The notes under the pieces are model-generated. The model searched no databases and was not told where the DNA came from. It saw nothing but the letters and a program-made list of their open reading frames with translations. Source: Xanthobacteraceae bacterium (GTDB lineage: Bacteria; Pseudomonadota; Alphaproteobacteria; Rhizobiales; Xanthobacteraceae). Taken from it: 12,582 nt of DNA. Positions 1-7,384 of the stretch are shown in pieces (positions within the stretch are counted from its first letter, which is position 1; every line of letters starts with the position of its first letter). Location of the stretch: assembly GCA_030039655.1 (NCBI GenBank), contig JASHVC010000464.1, forward strand, positions 1 through 12,582, written 5' to 3'. Position numbers and translations under genes: made by a program.

Positions 1-1430
1 TCATCCACATTCCCGATCGCCTGTTCGAGGGCTATGGCCCGAACGTCGAAGCCGTGCGCGCGCTGGCGCAGCGTGGCGCCACGCTGCTGGTGACGGTCGA
101 TTGCGGTACCACCAGCATTGAGCCGATCGCCGAGGCGCGCGCTTTGGGCATGGACGTCATCGTCATCGACCATCATCTGGCCGATGAAGCGCTGCCGCCG
201 GCGGTGGCCGTGGTCAATCCGAACCGGCGCGACGATCTATCAGGCCTTGGTCATCTTGCCGCCGTTGGGCTCGTGTTCATGACAGTGGTAGCGGTCAATC
301 GCCTGCTGCGTCAGCGCGGCTTTTGGACGGAGGCGCGTCCGGAGCCCGATCTGCTGACGCTGCTCGATGATGTGGCACTCGGCACAGTCGCCGACGTGGT
401 GCCGCTCACCGGATTGAACCGCGCCTTTGTCGCCAAAGGGCTGTTGGCCATGCGCCGCCGCGAGCGCGCGGGTCACGTGAGCCTCATGGATGTGGCGCGG
501 CTCAATGGGCCGCCGGAGGCGTGGCACCTCGGCTTCCTGCTCGGCCCGCGCATCAATGCCGGTGGCCGCATCGGCCGCGCCGATCTCGGGGTGCGGCTGC
601 TGCTGGAGGACGATCCGATCGAAGCCGCAAAGATCGCCGCCGAGCTTGATCGCCTCAACCGCGAGCGCCAGGCGATCGAGATGGACACGCTCGCCCAAGC
701 TGAGGCTGAGGTGATGGCCGCGCTCGGTTTGGAAGAGCGCGGCGCGGTCGTGGTAACGGCTGCGGAAGGTTGGCATCCAGGCATCGTCGGTCTGGTGGCC
801 GCGCGGTTGAAAGAACGCTTCGGCCGGCCAGCCTTCGCCATTGCGCTTGAACCCGGCGGCGTTGGCACCGGCTCTGGCCGCTCCATCCCCGGCGTCGACA
901 TCGGCCGTGCGGTGCGTCGCGCCGTGGGCGAAGGTTTGCTGGTCAAAGGCGGCGGGCACGCGATGGCCGCCGGCATCACCTTGCGCCGTGACGCGCTCGC
1001 GCCCATGCGCGCCTTCCTGGAATCGACGCTCGCCGCCGATGTGGAAGCTGCGCGCCGCGCCAGCGAGCTGTTGATCGACGGCGCTGTGAGTGCGGCCGCC
1101 GCGACGCTCGATCTCGTGGCGACCATCGCGCGCGCCGGACCGTTTGGCTCCGGTAATCCGGAGCCGGTCATCGTGTTGCCCGCGCACACCGTGAGCTATG
1201 CCGAGGAAGTCGGGCAGTCGCACCTGCGCGTACGCCTCAAGTCCGGCGATGGCAGTGGCCTCAACGCCATCGCGTTCCGTGCCGCCGGGCAACAGCTAGG
1301 TACGGCGCTGCTGACAAACCGCGGCAATCAGGTGCATGCCGCCGGCACCTTTTCGCTCGATCGCTGGCAGGGCGAGGAGCGTGTGCAATTCAAACTTATC
1401 GACGTCGCGCCCGTCGAACCGGGCGGATGA
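1..1430 (+). CDS. recJ: Single-stranded-DNA-specific exonuclease RecJ (5' end missing)
   Basis: RecJ is a 5'-3' single-strand DNA exonuclease of the DHH phosphoesterase superfamily, working in RecF-type recombination, mismatch repair and restart of stalled forks. The reading frame is open to the left edge (codons start at base 3) and about 476 residues are visible, so the N-terminus is missing; E. coli RecJ has 577 residues. The visible part begins in the IPDR..EGYGPN motif. It then shows TVDCGTTS (about 93-116), the metal-binding DHH triad (168-176), GTVADVVPL (about 381-407) and RINAGGR (about 548-568). The DHHA1 domain follows, with GWHPGIVGLVAARL (about 768-809) and GGGHAMAAGI (about 948-977), and then a C-terminal OB-fold-like region to the TGA stop. 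All catalytic motifs in view are intact. It converges on the phzF-family gene with 4 bases between stop codons and no visible terminator. Identification is firm. Confidence 0.97.
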   Translation, partial: IHIPDRLFEGYGPNVEAVRALAQRGATLLVTVDCGTTSIEPIAEARALGMDVIVIDHHLADEALPPAVAVVNPNRRDDLSGLGHLAAVGLVFMTVVAVNRLLRQRGFWTEARPEPDLLTLLDDVALGTVADVVPLTGLNRAFVAKGLLAMRRRERAGHVSLMDVARLNGPPEAWHLGFLLGPRINAGGRIGRADLGVRLLLEDDPIEAAKIAAELDRLNRERQAIEMDTLAQAEAEVMAALGLEERGAVVVTAAEGWHPGIVGLVAARLKERFGRPAFAIALEPGGVGTGSGRSIPGVDIGRAVRRAVGEGLLVKGGGHAMAAGITLRRDALAPMRAFLESTLAADVEAARRASELLIDGAVSAAAATLDLVATIARAGPFGSGNPEPVIVLPAHTVSYAEEVGQSHLRVRLKSGDGSGLNAIAFRAAGQQLGTALLTNRGNQVHAAGTFSLDRWQGEERVQFKLIDVAPVEPGG

Positions 1431-1434
1431 CGGA

Positions 1435-2223
1435 TTAGACGGTGATCTGCCCTTCCAGATAAAGTACCGCGCGGCCGCCGATGCTGACGCGATCGCCGTG
1501 CAGCGCGCAATGCAGGGCGCCGCCGCGCCGGGAAATCTGATGGGCAACGAGCTCGGTCTTGCCGAGACGCTTTGCCCAGTACGGCACAAGCGTGCAGTGC
1601 GAGGAGCCTGTCACCGGATCTTCCGGGACGCCTTTTGCCGGCGCGAAAAAACGCGAAACGAAATCAACGCCGTTCTCGCCAGGAGCGCTTGCGATCGCGG
1701 CCCAACAATCCACCTTAGCAAGCGCCGCAAAGTCCGGCGCAAGAGCGGCAACCTCTGCCGCGCCGTCATAGACCACCAGACAATCACGGGCGCGCAGCAC
1801 CTCGCGCGGCTTGCCGCCGCCCAAAGCCGCCGGCAGACCGGGCGGAGGTTCAGCCGGGCTCGGCGGCATCGCAGGAAAATCCATGACCAGCATGTCGCCA
1901 CGCCGTGCGACCGTAAGCGTGCCGGCCTTGAGCGTCTTAAAGTCCACGCTGTCACGCTGCGGCTCGAGAAACTTGAAGACGACGTGTGCCGAGGCCAATG
2001 TCGCGTGGCCACAGAGATCGACCTCCACGGTCGGCGTGAACCAGCGCAGTGTGTAGCCATCACCGCCATTCACGAAGAAGGCGGTTTCGGCCAGATTGTT
2101 CTCTGCAGCGATGGCCTGCATGGTGGCGTCAGGCAGCCACGAGGGCAACGGACAGATGGCGGCCGGATTGCCGCTGAACAACTTGTCGGTGAATGCATCG
2201 ACTTGATAGATCGGCAAACGCAT
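1435..2223 (-). CDS. PhzF family phenazine biosynthesis-like isomerase/epimerase
   Basis: This 262-residue protein has the standard length and two-lobed alpha/beta layout of the PhzF family (diaminopimelate-epimerase-like fold). It opens with RLPIYQVDAFTDKLFSGNPAAI, carries the NNLAETAFF segment with Glu46 at the place of the PhzF catalytic acid, and near the C-terminus has EDPVTGSSH (residues 201-209), the hallmark second-lobe loop. PhzF itself isomerises trans-2,3-dihydro-3-hydroxyanthranilate, but no phenazine genes are nearby. Most family members outside such clusters have unknown substrates, so only an isomerase/epimerase role can be inferred. The ATG is supported by a GGAG sequence (2230-2233 on the opposite strand) six bases upstream. 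The TolB-like gene lies 69 bases upstream on the same strand and could share its transcript. A TATAGA hexamer (complement of 2258-2263) in that gap could be a weak private -10 box, without a good -35 partner. Confidence 0.92.
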   Translation of the reverse strand: MRLPIYQVDAFTDKLFSGNPAAICPLPSWLPDATMQAIAAENNLAETAFFVNGGDGYTLRWFTPTVEVDLCGHATLASAHVVFKFLEPQRDSVDFKTLKAGTLTVARRGDMLVMDFPAMPPSPAEPPPGLPAALGGGKPREVLRARDCLVVYDGAAEVAALAPDFAALAKVDCWAAIASAPGENGVDFVSRFFAPAKGVPEDPVTGSSHCTLVPYWAKRLGKTELVAHQISRRGGALHCALHGDRVSIGGRAVLYLEGQITV

Positions 2224-2292
2224 GGCGCGCTCCGTCGGCTCCCAAATGCGCGCATCGTCTATACCCAGCGGGCCGCTTGAGCAATCCGCCGC

Positions 2293-3003
2293 TTATTCCT
2301 TTTTTTCTTTGCACCATTCGCTGTGAGCCTGCGCCACCATGGCATCGGGATTGTCGAAATGCCCGAGCGGTCCCAGTTCCTTCTTGGCGGCCGAGTCGTA
2401 GAGCCAATACCAGTCGTAGCTGCCGCCGAAGACGAAATAACGATGCGCCTCGATGACAATATCATCCTTGTGTTCGCCAGGGCAAAAATTCAGCACCAGA
2501 AGATCGTTGGCCGGCATCAGATAACGTAGCTTGTGCGTCCGCGTATCGAAGACATGGAGCGCGGCAGTCGCGGTCCAGGCCGGCGACAGGAAATAGAGGC
2601 GCCTGCCGTCGGAACTGAACTGTTTGTTGCGGAAGACGCAGATCTGATCTTCGGCGTCGCCCTTGTGGCCGTTGATGAGCGGCTTATCCTCGGTGCCGTC
2701 GGTGTTGACTTGGCGCAACTGGTCGGGACTGGGCGTGTTCGTGCAGAATTGACCAAGGTCGTAGCCGCTGCGCGCGCGACCCTGGCGCGTATAGACCACG
2801 TACTTGCCGTCCGGCGACAGGACCGGATCGACATCCTGCTCAGATTTGGTGAGCTGGGTCTTGGTGCCGTCGTGCTCGATGAAGACGTTGCCGGCATCGC
2901 TGTAGACGCGCGGGCCTGGGTCGGGCGCGGCGGGTGCGGGTTGCGCAGTGGCCACGCAGGGCAGAAGCAACGCGAAAGCCGTCAGAACCGAGCGAAGCCA
3001 CAT
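2293..3003 (-). CDS. Secreted TolB-like (PD40) partial beta-propeller protein, unknown function
   Basis: This 236-residue protein has a signal peptide (residues 1-20, Arg4 then a hydrophobic run ending ATA|QPA), so it is probably periplasmic. Cys16 is preceded by Pro, which does not fit a lipobox. Two TolB/PD40 blade signatures are visible: DPVLSPDGKYVVYTR (about 59-73) and FSSDGRRLYFLSP (about 129-141). A third blade-like stretch (LHVFDTRTHKLRYL) follows. The length allows only three or four blades, so it is not a full six- or seven-blade TolB. The mature part has four cysteines (87, 122, 174, 231), which suggests two disulfides. There is no catalytic motif and no tol/pal gene beside it, so function is not assignable; a binding or scaffold role is only an inference. 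The start is the first Met before the signal peptide; its ribosome binding site is weak. It may form a transcription unit with the phzF-family gene downstream. Confidence 0.8.
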   Translation of the reverse strand: MWLRSVLTAFALLLPCVATAQPAPAAPDPGPRVYSDAGNVFIEHDGTKTQLTKSEQDVDPVLSPDGKYVVYTRQGRARSGYDLGQFCTNTPSPDQLRQVNTDGTEDKPLINGHKGDAEDQICVFRNKQFSSDGRRLYFLSPAWTATAALHVFDTRTHKLRYLMPANDLLVLNFCPGEHKDDIVIEAHRYFVFGGSYDWYWLYDSAAKKELGPLGHFDNPDAMVAQAHSEWCKEKKE

Positions 3004-3069
3004 CGGGTGCAGAACCTGTTTGCGCTAAAGGCCGGCGCCGGGACCGGGCCGAAAACGCAAGATACCATC

Positions 3070-3098
3070 TTGGCAGGGGGCCGCGCACGCGGCTATTT
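3070..3098 (+). promoter_or_regulatory. Candidate housekeeping promoter for the 3164 gene
   Basis: TTGGCA (3070-3075) and CTATTT (3093-3098) are separated by 17 bases, close to the alphaproteobacterial TTGACA-N17-CTATAT pattern. It lies in the 160-base divergent region between the TolB-like gene and the decarboxylase-like gene and would give a 5' leader of roughly 60 bases. This is a pattern match by eye only. Confidence 0.35.
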
Positions 3099-3150
3099 GG
3101 ACGCGCCCGCCAATGACCCCGGCAAGCTCCGGGACGCCAGCACAGGTTCC

Positions 3151-3156
3151 GAGAGG
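3151..3156 (+). promoter_or_regulatory. Ribosome binding site deciding the 3164 start
   Basis: GAGAGG lies seven bases before ATG 3164 and three before an overlapping ATG at 3160. The 3160 frame stops after three codons, so the site serves the 3164 start. Confidence 0.6.
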
Positions 3157-3163
3157 ATAATGG

Positions 3164-4153
3164 ATGAGTAAGCTCAATCTCTCCGTCGCCGTCGGCGACT
3201 ATGACCGCACGCGTGCGTTGATCGACGGCAGCGTGCAGATCGACGGCGTCGACCCAGTCTACATGACCCTTGTCCCCGAGGAGATTTTCTTCCGCGCCTT
3301 TCGCGCCGCCGAATTCGACATCTGCGAGTTGTCGATGTCGAGCTACACGGTCAAGACCGCGCAGGGCAATTGCCCCTACATCGCCGTGCCGGCGTTCGTG
3401 TCGCGCGCCTTCCGCCACACCTCGATTTATGTCCGCACCGACCGGGTCAAAAAGCCGCAAGACCTCAAGGGCCGCAAGGTCGGCGTGCCCGAATATCAGC
3501 TCACCGCCAACGTGTGGGCCCGCGCCTTCCTGGAAGACGATTACGGCGTGAAGCGTTCCGACATCCATTGGATCCGCGGCGGCATCGAGCACGCCGGGCG
3601 GCCGGAAAAGATCACCGTCAAGCTGCCGCCGGGCGTGCGGCTCGACAACGCGCCCGAAGGCAAGACCATTTCCGGCCTGCTCGAGGCGGGCGAGATCGAT
3701 GGCTTCATTGCGCCGCGGCCGCCGACGCTGGTCGAGCGCGGCCATCCCCATATCGGCTGGCTGTTTCCCGATCCGGTCGCGGTGGCCAAGGACTATTACA
3801 AGCGCACCGGCTTCTTCCCCATCATGCACGTGCTCGGTATTCGCCGCACCCTCGCGGAGCAGCATCCGTGGCTCCCGGGTGCGGTGTTCAAGGCGTTCGA
3901 GCAGGCCAAGGAAGCCGGGCTTGCCAAGCTCTCCGACACGTCGGCCACCAAGGTGACCATGCCGTTCGTCGAGGAACGCCTGAAGGAAGCGCGCGACCTG
4001 ATGGGCCACGATTTCTGGTCCTACGGCGTCGAGTCGAACCGCAAGGTGCTCGACTATTTCCTCGCCCAGCACCACCTCGAAGGCCTGTCCGACCGTCGCG
4101 TGCGCGTCGACGAATTGTTTCATCCGGCGACATACGAATCGTTCAAGCTGTAA
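3164..4153 (+). CDS. 4,5-dihydroxyphthalate decarboxylase-family / substrate-binding-protein-fold protein
   Basis: This 329-residue protein belongs to the group annotated either as 4,5-dihydroxyphthalate decarboxylase (Pht5-like) or as ABC transporter substrate-binding protein, which share a periplasmic-binding type 2 fold. It opens with LSVAVGDYDRTRALIDG and EGV-like IDGVDPVYM, then has FDICELSMSSY (51-61), RHTSIYV (84-90), the binding-protein core LKGRKVGVPEYQLTANVW (101-118) and FIAPRPP. There is no signal peptide: the N-terminus goes straight into the first beta strand, so it is probably cytoplasmic and enzymatic rather than a transport receptor. No other aromatic-degradation or ABC transporter genes for it lie in the window, so the substrate is unknown. 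The start at 3164 is chosen for the family N-terminus and GAGAGG (3151-3156) seven bases upstream; an out-of-frame ATG overlaps at 3160. It converges on hmuV. Confidence 0.85.
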   Translation: MSKLNLSVAVGDYDRTRALIDGSVQIDGVDPVYMTLVPEEIFFRAFRAAEFDICELSMSSYTVKTAQGNCPYIAVPAFVSRAFRHTSIYVRTDRVKKPQDLKGRKVGVPEYQLTANVWARAFLEDDYGVKRSDIHWIRGGIEHAGRPEKITVKLPPGVRLDNAPEGKTISGLLEAGEIDGFIAPRPPTLVERGHPHIGWLFPDPVAVAKDYYKRTGFFPIMHVLGIRRTLAEQHPWLPGAVFKAFEQAKEAGLAKLSDTSATKVTMPFVEERLKEARDLMGHDFWSYGVESNRKVLDYFLAQHHLEGLSDRRVRVDELFHPATYESFKL

Positions 4154-4163
4154 TTCTTTTTAC

Positions 4164-4221
4164 GTCCGAGAGCGCCAAGTGGGATGATCATCCCATCGCG
4201 TCGCGAAGTACCGCTTCGGAC
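4164..4221. terminator. Nested inverted repeats between convergent genes (possible bidirectional terminator)
   Basis: The outer arms GTCCGAgAGC (4164-4173) and GCTTCGGAC (4213-4221) pair over nine bases with one bulged G. They enclose a perfect 16-base palindrome (4180-4195) and TCGCG-T-CGCGA (4196-4206). The structure lies in the 104-base gap between the convergent decarboxylase-like gene and hmuV. Neither side has a run of T in the transcribed sense, so it is not a textbook intrinsic terminator; it could instead be a processing stop or a Rho-assisted end. Confidence 0.4.
4180..4195. repeat. Perfect 16-bp palindrome
   Basis: TGGGATGATCATCCCA reads the same on both strands and has no spacer. 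It sits inside the larger stem at 4164-4221. A loopless palindrome of this length is more like a dimeric protein-binding site than an RNA hairpin, although no promoter is nearby. Confidence 0.6.
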
Positions 4222-4257
4222 ATTGCCGGCAGGGGAGCGGGAGCCGTTGCGGATTAA

Positions 4258-5067
4258 TCATGTGTTCGGCCGCTTAACGGGTGTCATGACTTGGGGCAAT
4301 ACGAACGGCGTGCGGGAGGAGGGTGGACAACTTATCCTAGTTTCGATGGCGAACACGCGTGCAAGCATTTCGTCAGTAATCGTTTCTTCCGGACGGCCTC
4401 CGCAATCAATTCGTCCACGGTTGAGCACCACGATCCGCGTAGCAAAAAACGACGCCAAATTCAGATCGTGAAAAATCGCGAGGACAAGCGCTCCACCTTC
4501 TACGCGGTCCTTTATGGCCTCCATCAATCGAAGTTGATGATGAAGGTCCAAGCTTGCCGTCGGTTCGTCAAGAAGGAGAATGCCAAATCCGCCTTGGTCT
4601 TGGCCGTACGCAAGTTGGACGAGAACACGCGCGAAGTGCACGAGCTGCTGTTCGCCGCCAGACAACGTAGCGAGCACGCGATCAGCCAAATGTTGAAGGT
4701 TGAGTTCCGCGAGTGTGCGATCAACCAACGCTTCGAATTTGCAATCCTGTCGAAGTCTATTCCCCATGCGCACGACGTCGATGACTGTAAATGGGAGGGC
4801 AATGTTGACGTGCTGCGATAGTACCGCACGATGCGTTGCGAGGATGTGGGGCGAATAAGAGTCCAACTGCCGCCCGCCGAGACGAACGTATCCGGATTGC
4901 GGCGAAAGCTCTCCGGACAGCACGCGCAAGAATGTTGATTTTCCCGCTCCGTTGGGCCCAATGACCGCGACGCTCTCGCCTGAATCGAACGCCACCGTGA
5001 CGTCGTCAAGAAGAGTGCTCGCTCCCCTTTTTACCGATACCGATACAGTCTCGACGAGCGTGCTCAT
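4258..5067 (-). CDS. hmuV: Haem ABC transporter ATP-binding protein HmuV
   Basis: HmuV is the cytoplasmic ATPase that drives haem import through HmuU. The 269-residue protein has every ABC motif: Walker A GPNGAGKST (37-45), Q-loop Gln85 in VLSQHVNIALPFTV, signature LSGGEQQ (135-141), Walker B ILLLDEP (163-169) and H-loop His200 in IFHDLNLA. The segments PFTVIDVVRMG and the C-terminal PFVLPQV are typical of HmuV rather than of other FecE-like ATPases. The open frame continues 50 codons upstream, but the start at 5067 is chosen because the family begins here and because its ATG overlaps the hmuU stop codon as TAATG. No separate ribosome binding site is visible, consistent with translational coupling. 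It is last in the hmuP-hmuT-hmuU-hmuV operon. The base composition is less GC-rich than that of recJ or the gene at 3164. Confidence 0.96.
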   Translation of the reverse strand: MSTLVETVSVSVKRGASTLLDDVTVAFDSGESVAVIGPNGAGKSTFLRVLSGELSPQSGYVRLGGRQLDSYSPHILATHRAVLSQHVNIALPFTVIDVVRMGNRLRQDCKFEALVDRTLAELNLQHLADRVLATLSGGEQQLVHFARVLVQLAYGQDQGGFGILLLDEPTASLDLHHQLRLMEAIKDRVEGGALVLAIFHDLNLASFFATRIVVLNRGRIDCGGRPEETITDEMLARVFAIETRISCPPSSRTPFVLPQVMTPVKRPNT

Positions 5068-6143
5068 TACAAAATCAAAGACTGTTGCTTCAGCAGCAAA
5101 ACCAAAAAGAACGGGGCGCCGATTAGGGCAGTGACGATTCCGATCGGTAATTCCGCCGGCGCGGTCACGGTTCGGGAAAATGTGTCCGCGGTGAGCAGAA
5201 CGATCGCGCCACAGCATGCCGACGAAGGCACCAGCAGGCGGTGCCCCGGACCAATGATAAGTCGTAACAAGTGCGGCACGATGATGCCGATAAATCCTAT
5301 GACACCCGAGACGGACACTGCGGCACCTGCGGCGGCCGCGACGAGGACGATGAGAAAGCGCTTGAGGTGCTCGACGGCTATTCCCATGTGGAAGGCTTCG
5401 GCTTCTCCAAGCACCAAAAGATCAAGATCTCGACCGACCATGACAGCGGAAAAAAGGAGAAAGCCAAGCACCGGCGTGATCGCAAATACTTTCGGCCAGG
5501 TCGCGCCAGCCAGTGAGCCCAACATCCAAAACGTGATGTCGCGGAGTTGCCGATCGTCGGCTAGAAAAACCAGGAGTCCCGTACCGGCGCTGGCGAGCGC
5601 TCCAAGCGCCAGTCCGGCTAGGAGCATGGTCGCGATCGAGGTCCGGCCGCGCCGCGTCGCGATGCGATACAGCAGCGAAGTCGTCGCGAAGGCCCCAAGA
5701 AAGGCGGCAATCGGGAGCAAGATCGGTGAGGTTATTGTGGATGCGGGCAGCGTCTTGTCGCCAACTACAATCATGGCCGCGGCAGCAAGACCGGCGCCGG
5801 CCGAAACTCCCACGAGACCTGGGTCGGCAAGTGGGTTACGGAAGAGCCCCTGCATAATTGCTCCGGCCGAAGCCAACAGCGCTCCCACGATTGACGCCAT
5901 GACGACTCGTGGTAAGCGGATCGAGAACAAGATGAGCTGGTCGCGGGCGGCCGATGACGAGTCGCCGGTCGAGAACAGCGCAACTATGATGCGGCTGAAC
6001 GATATTCGGGCCGCACCAATCGACGCGGAAAATGCAGCGATCAAGACGAGCGCGGTTACAAAGAAAAATATTACGGTCAGCGGATGATCGGCTGCGCGGA
6101 ACGAAAAATATTTTTTCGGAGCTTCGGTCGAAATGACGGTCAT
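5067..6143 (-). CDS. hmuU: Haem ABC transporter permease HmuU (FecCD family)
   Basis: HmuU forms the inner-membrane channel for haem, as a dimer with two HmuV ATPases. The 358-residue length matches FecCD permeases. The sequence is strongly hydrophobic throughout, in keeping with about ten transmembrane helices. Visible family motifs are RLPR (76-79), GAIMQGLFRNPLADPGLVG (about 94-112) and the cytoplasmic coupling segment GFIGIIVPHLLR (283-294), followed by GPGHRLLVP. The N-terminus has a short hydrophilic stretch before the first helix. The start ATG overlaps the hmuT stop as ATGA and no ribosome binding site is evident, so translation is probably coupled to hmuT. The stop overlaps the hmuV start. 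Identification as a haem rather than siderophore permease rests on the motifs together with HmuT, HmuV and HmuR next door. Confidence 0.95.
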   Translation of the reverse strand: MTVISTEAPKKYFSFRAADHPLTVIFFFVTALVLIAAFSASIGAARISFSRIIVALFSTGDSSSAARDQLILFSIRLPRVVMASIVGALLASAGAIMQGLFRNPLADPGLVGVSAGAGLAAAAMIVVGDKTLPASTITSPILLPIAAFLGAFATTSLLYRIATRRGRTSIATMLLAGLALGALASAGTGLLVFLADDRQLRDITFWMLGSLAGATWPKVFAITPVLGFLLFSAVMVGRDLDLLVLGEAEAFHMGIAVEHLKRFLIVLVAAAAGAAVSVSGVIGFIGIIVPHLLRLIIGPGHRLLVPSSACCGAIVLLTADTFSRTVTAPAELPIGIVTALIGAPFFLVLLLKQQSLIL

Positions 6144-7105
6144 TGGTCACATACAGCAGAACTGGAGTTTCGGTCGGACGGAAGACGCTCGCCTGCCATC
6201 TTCGGATAAAGGTGTGAAGCAAGGTCTCGGGCGGCCAGCACGGTACGCGGCCCAAATCCGAGCAGATAGAGTCCGTCCATCGATATGAGCGCCCTATGCT
6301 CAGCGGCGGGCGTCAGCGCTAATCCGGCTTCAGAAAACACCGTGTCGGCGGATAACGCGTGTTCGCCCCGTTCCATGACAAGCACAGCGTCAGGCCGCGC
6401 GGAGGCGATAGCTTCATCGTTGACGGGCTTATATCCTTCGAGATCAGCAAACGCATTTGCCCCGCCGGCCATCCTGATGATGCCGTCGGCCGCCGTGTCC
6501 CGTCCGGCAATCACGGGACGTCCGTTCGTCAACGACAGGATGAATGCAACTCTCGCCCGTTGTGAAATTTGCTTTTGCTGTGTTTCAAGCGTGGCTATGT
6601 CGCTGCGCACTGCGTTGGCAAGACATTCACCCCGCCGGGGGACGCCAACATCGGCCGAGACAATGCGAATCTTATCGATGATGCCCTCGGCGTTGAACTC
6701 GTCGGGTATTACAATGAAGGGAATTTTGGCTTGTTCGAGAACGTCAATCGCCTCACGCGGCCCCGACCCTTCAATGGCGAGAATAAGTGTCGGCGACAAT
6801 CCAAGGACGCCCTCTGCGGAGAGTTGCCGCATGTAGCCGACGTTTGGTTTTCCCTTCAATGCGCTTGGTGGATAAAGGCTTGTGGTGTCGACGGCAGTGA
6901 TCTGTTGTTCCAGCCCCAGCGTGTAAAGTATTTCCGTTATAGATCCGCCAATCGAGATGATGCGGCTTGAATCGTAGCTTGGGTTTACTGCGCCTAGTGC
7001 TGTTCCATTAACAGAGCCAGCACCGCGGACTGGCGTCAAGACAAACGAATAAAGCACGGCAATTGTGAGCAAACTGAGTTTGCGAGACTTGGAACGTTGG
7101 CCCAT
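6140..7105 (-). CDS. hmuT: Periplasmic haem-binding protein HmuT
   Basis: HmuT takes haem from the outer-membrane receptor and delivers it to HmuUV. The 321-residue protein has a basic N-terminus (GQRSKSRK), a hydrophobic core and probable signal peptidase cleavage near VRG|AG (about residue 28-30), so it is exported. The mature chain starts with the class III binding-protein pattern RIISIGGSITEILYTLGL (about 48-65), then PNVGYMRQLSAEGVLGLSP. Tyr91 in the GYMRQ segment aligns, from memory, with the tyrosine that binds haem iron in ShuT/PhuT-type proteins. Further on, GGANAFADLEGYKPVNDEAI is typical of the family. The stop codon overlaps the hmuU ATG. hmuP ends 14 bases upstream, and an AGGCGGCG stretch in that gap may serve as the ribosome binding site. 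Confidence 0.94.
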   Translation of the reverse strand: MGQRSKSRKLSLLTIAVLYSFVLTPVRGAGSVNGTALGAVNPSYDSSRIISIGGSITEILYTLGLEQQITAVDTTSLYPPSALKGKPNVGYMRQLSAEGVLGLSPTLILAIEGSGPREAIDVLEQAKIPFIVIPDEFNAEGIIDKIRIVSADVGVPRRGECLANAVRSDIATLETQQKQISQRARVAFILSLTNGRPVIAGRDTAADGIIRMAGGANAFADLEGYKPVNDEAIASARPDAVLVMERGEHALSADTVFSEAGLALTPAAEHRALISMDGLYLLGFGPRTVLAARDLASHLYPKMAGERLPSDRNSSSAVCDQ

Positions 7106-7119
7106 GGCGTAAACGCCGC

Positions 7120-7329
7120 CTATTTGGTGAGAATGAGTTTGTTCAGCGCAGTCAGTCGTAGATGATACGTGTCGCGACCGTGAACAATGAGTACGTCCCG
7201 CGTACCCATAAACAACTCTCGACTGTCGACGCGATTGTCGACGATTGTTAGATGGCGCTGGATACCTCCGGCTATTAGGTCCTCCGGCGTTTGATTGCTT
7301 GGCTTGTCTTCCTCGCCCGGCGCGTTCAT
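7120..7329 (-). CDS. hmuP: Haem uptake protein HemP/HmuP (small regulator)
   Basis: This 69-residue protein belongs to the HemP/HmuP family, recognised by the C-terminal half VDSRELFMGTRDVLIVHG and HLRLTALNKLILTK. The first thirty residues are hydrophilic and probably variable. In Bradyrhizobium japonicum, HmuP is a coactivator that works with the iron regulator Irr to switch on haem-utilisation genes (established knowledge); the same role is inferred here. It is the first gene of the minus-strand hmu operon, directly facing the hmuR promoter region, where an Irr-box-like sequence is visible. Its ATG is preceded by a G-rich stretch (GGTTGGGCTGAG on the minus strand), a modest ribosome binding site. 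There is no signal peptide, so the protein is cytoplasmic. Confidence 0.92.
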   Translation of the reverse strand: MNAPGEEDKPSNQTPEDLIAGGIQRHLTIVDNRVDSRELFMGTRDVLIVHGRDTYHLRLTALNKLILTK

Positions 7330-7384
7330 CTCAGCCCAACCTGCAGTCTCGTCATGTATTCGATGAAATACTTCGCACTTTCAA

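Noticed and set aside
240..1292. Minus-strand 350-codon open frame across recJ
   Set aside because: recJ motifs are intact on the other strand, and the minus product resembles no known family.
1336..2280. Plus-strand 314-codon open frame
   Set aside because: It runs antisense to the phzF-family gene and overlaps the recJ end; composition is low-complexity with many Arg/Ala and no motif.
2533..3171. Plus-strand frame overlapping the TolB-like gene and ending at 3171
   Set aside because: It opposes a gene with a signal peptide and PD40 motifs. Its stop merely overlaps the start of the next gene.
2840..4123. Minus-strand 427-codon open frame
   Set aside because: It is antisense to the 3164 gene, whose product has clear family motifs. 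The minus frame shows no recognisable domain and arises from GC-rich codon bias.
3164..4153. Phthalate degradation pathway
   Set aside because: A single decarboxylase-family gene without dioxygenase or transport partners does not support the pathway.
5131..6087. Plus-strand 318-codon open frame
   Set aside because: It is the complement of hmuU, and its Arg/Thr/Ser-rich product is what an antisense membrane gene gives.
7200..7250. Repeated TGTCGACG words in hmuP
   Set aside because: The words lie inside a conserved coding stretch (VDNRVDSRE) and are explained by the Val-Asp codons.
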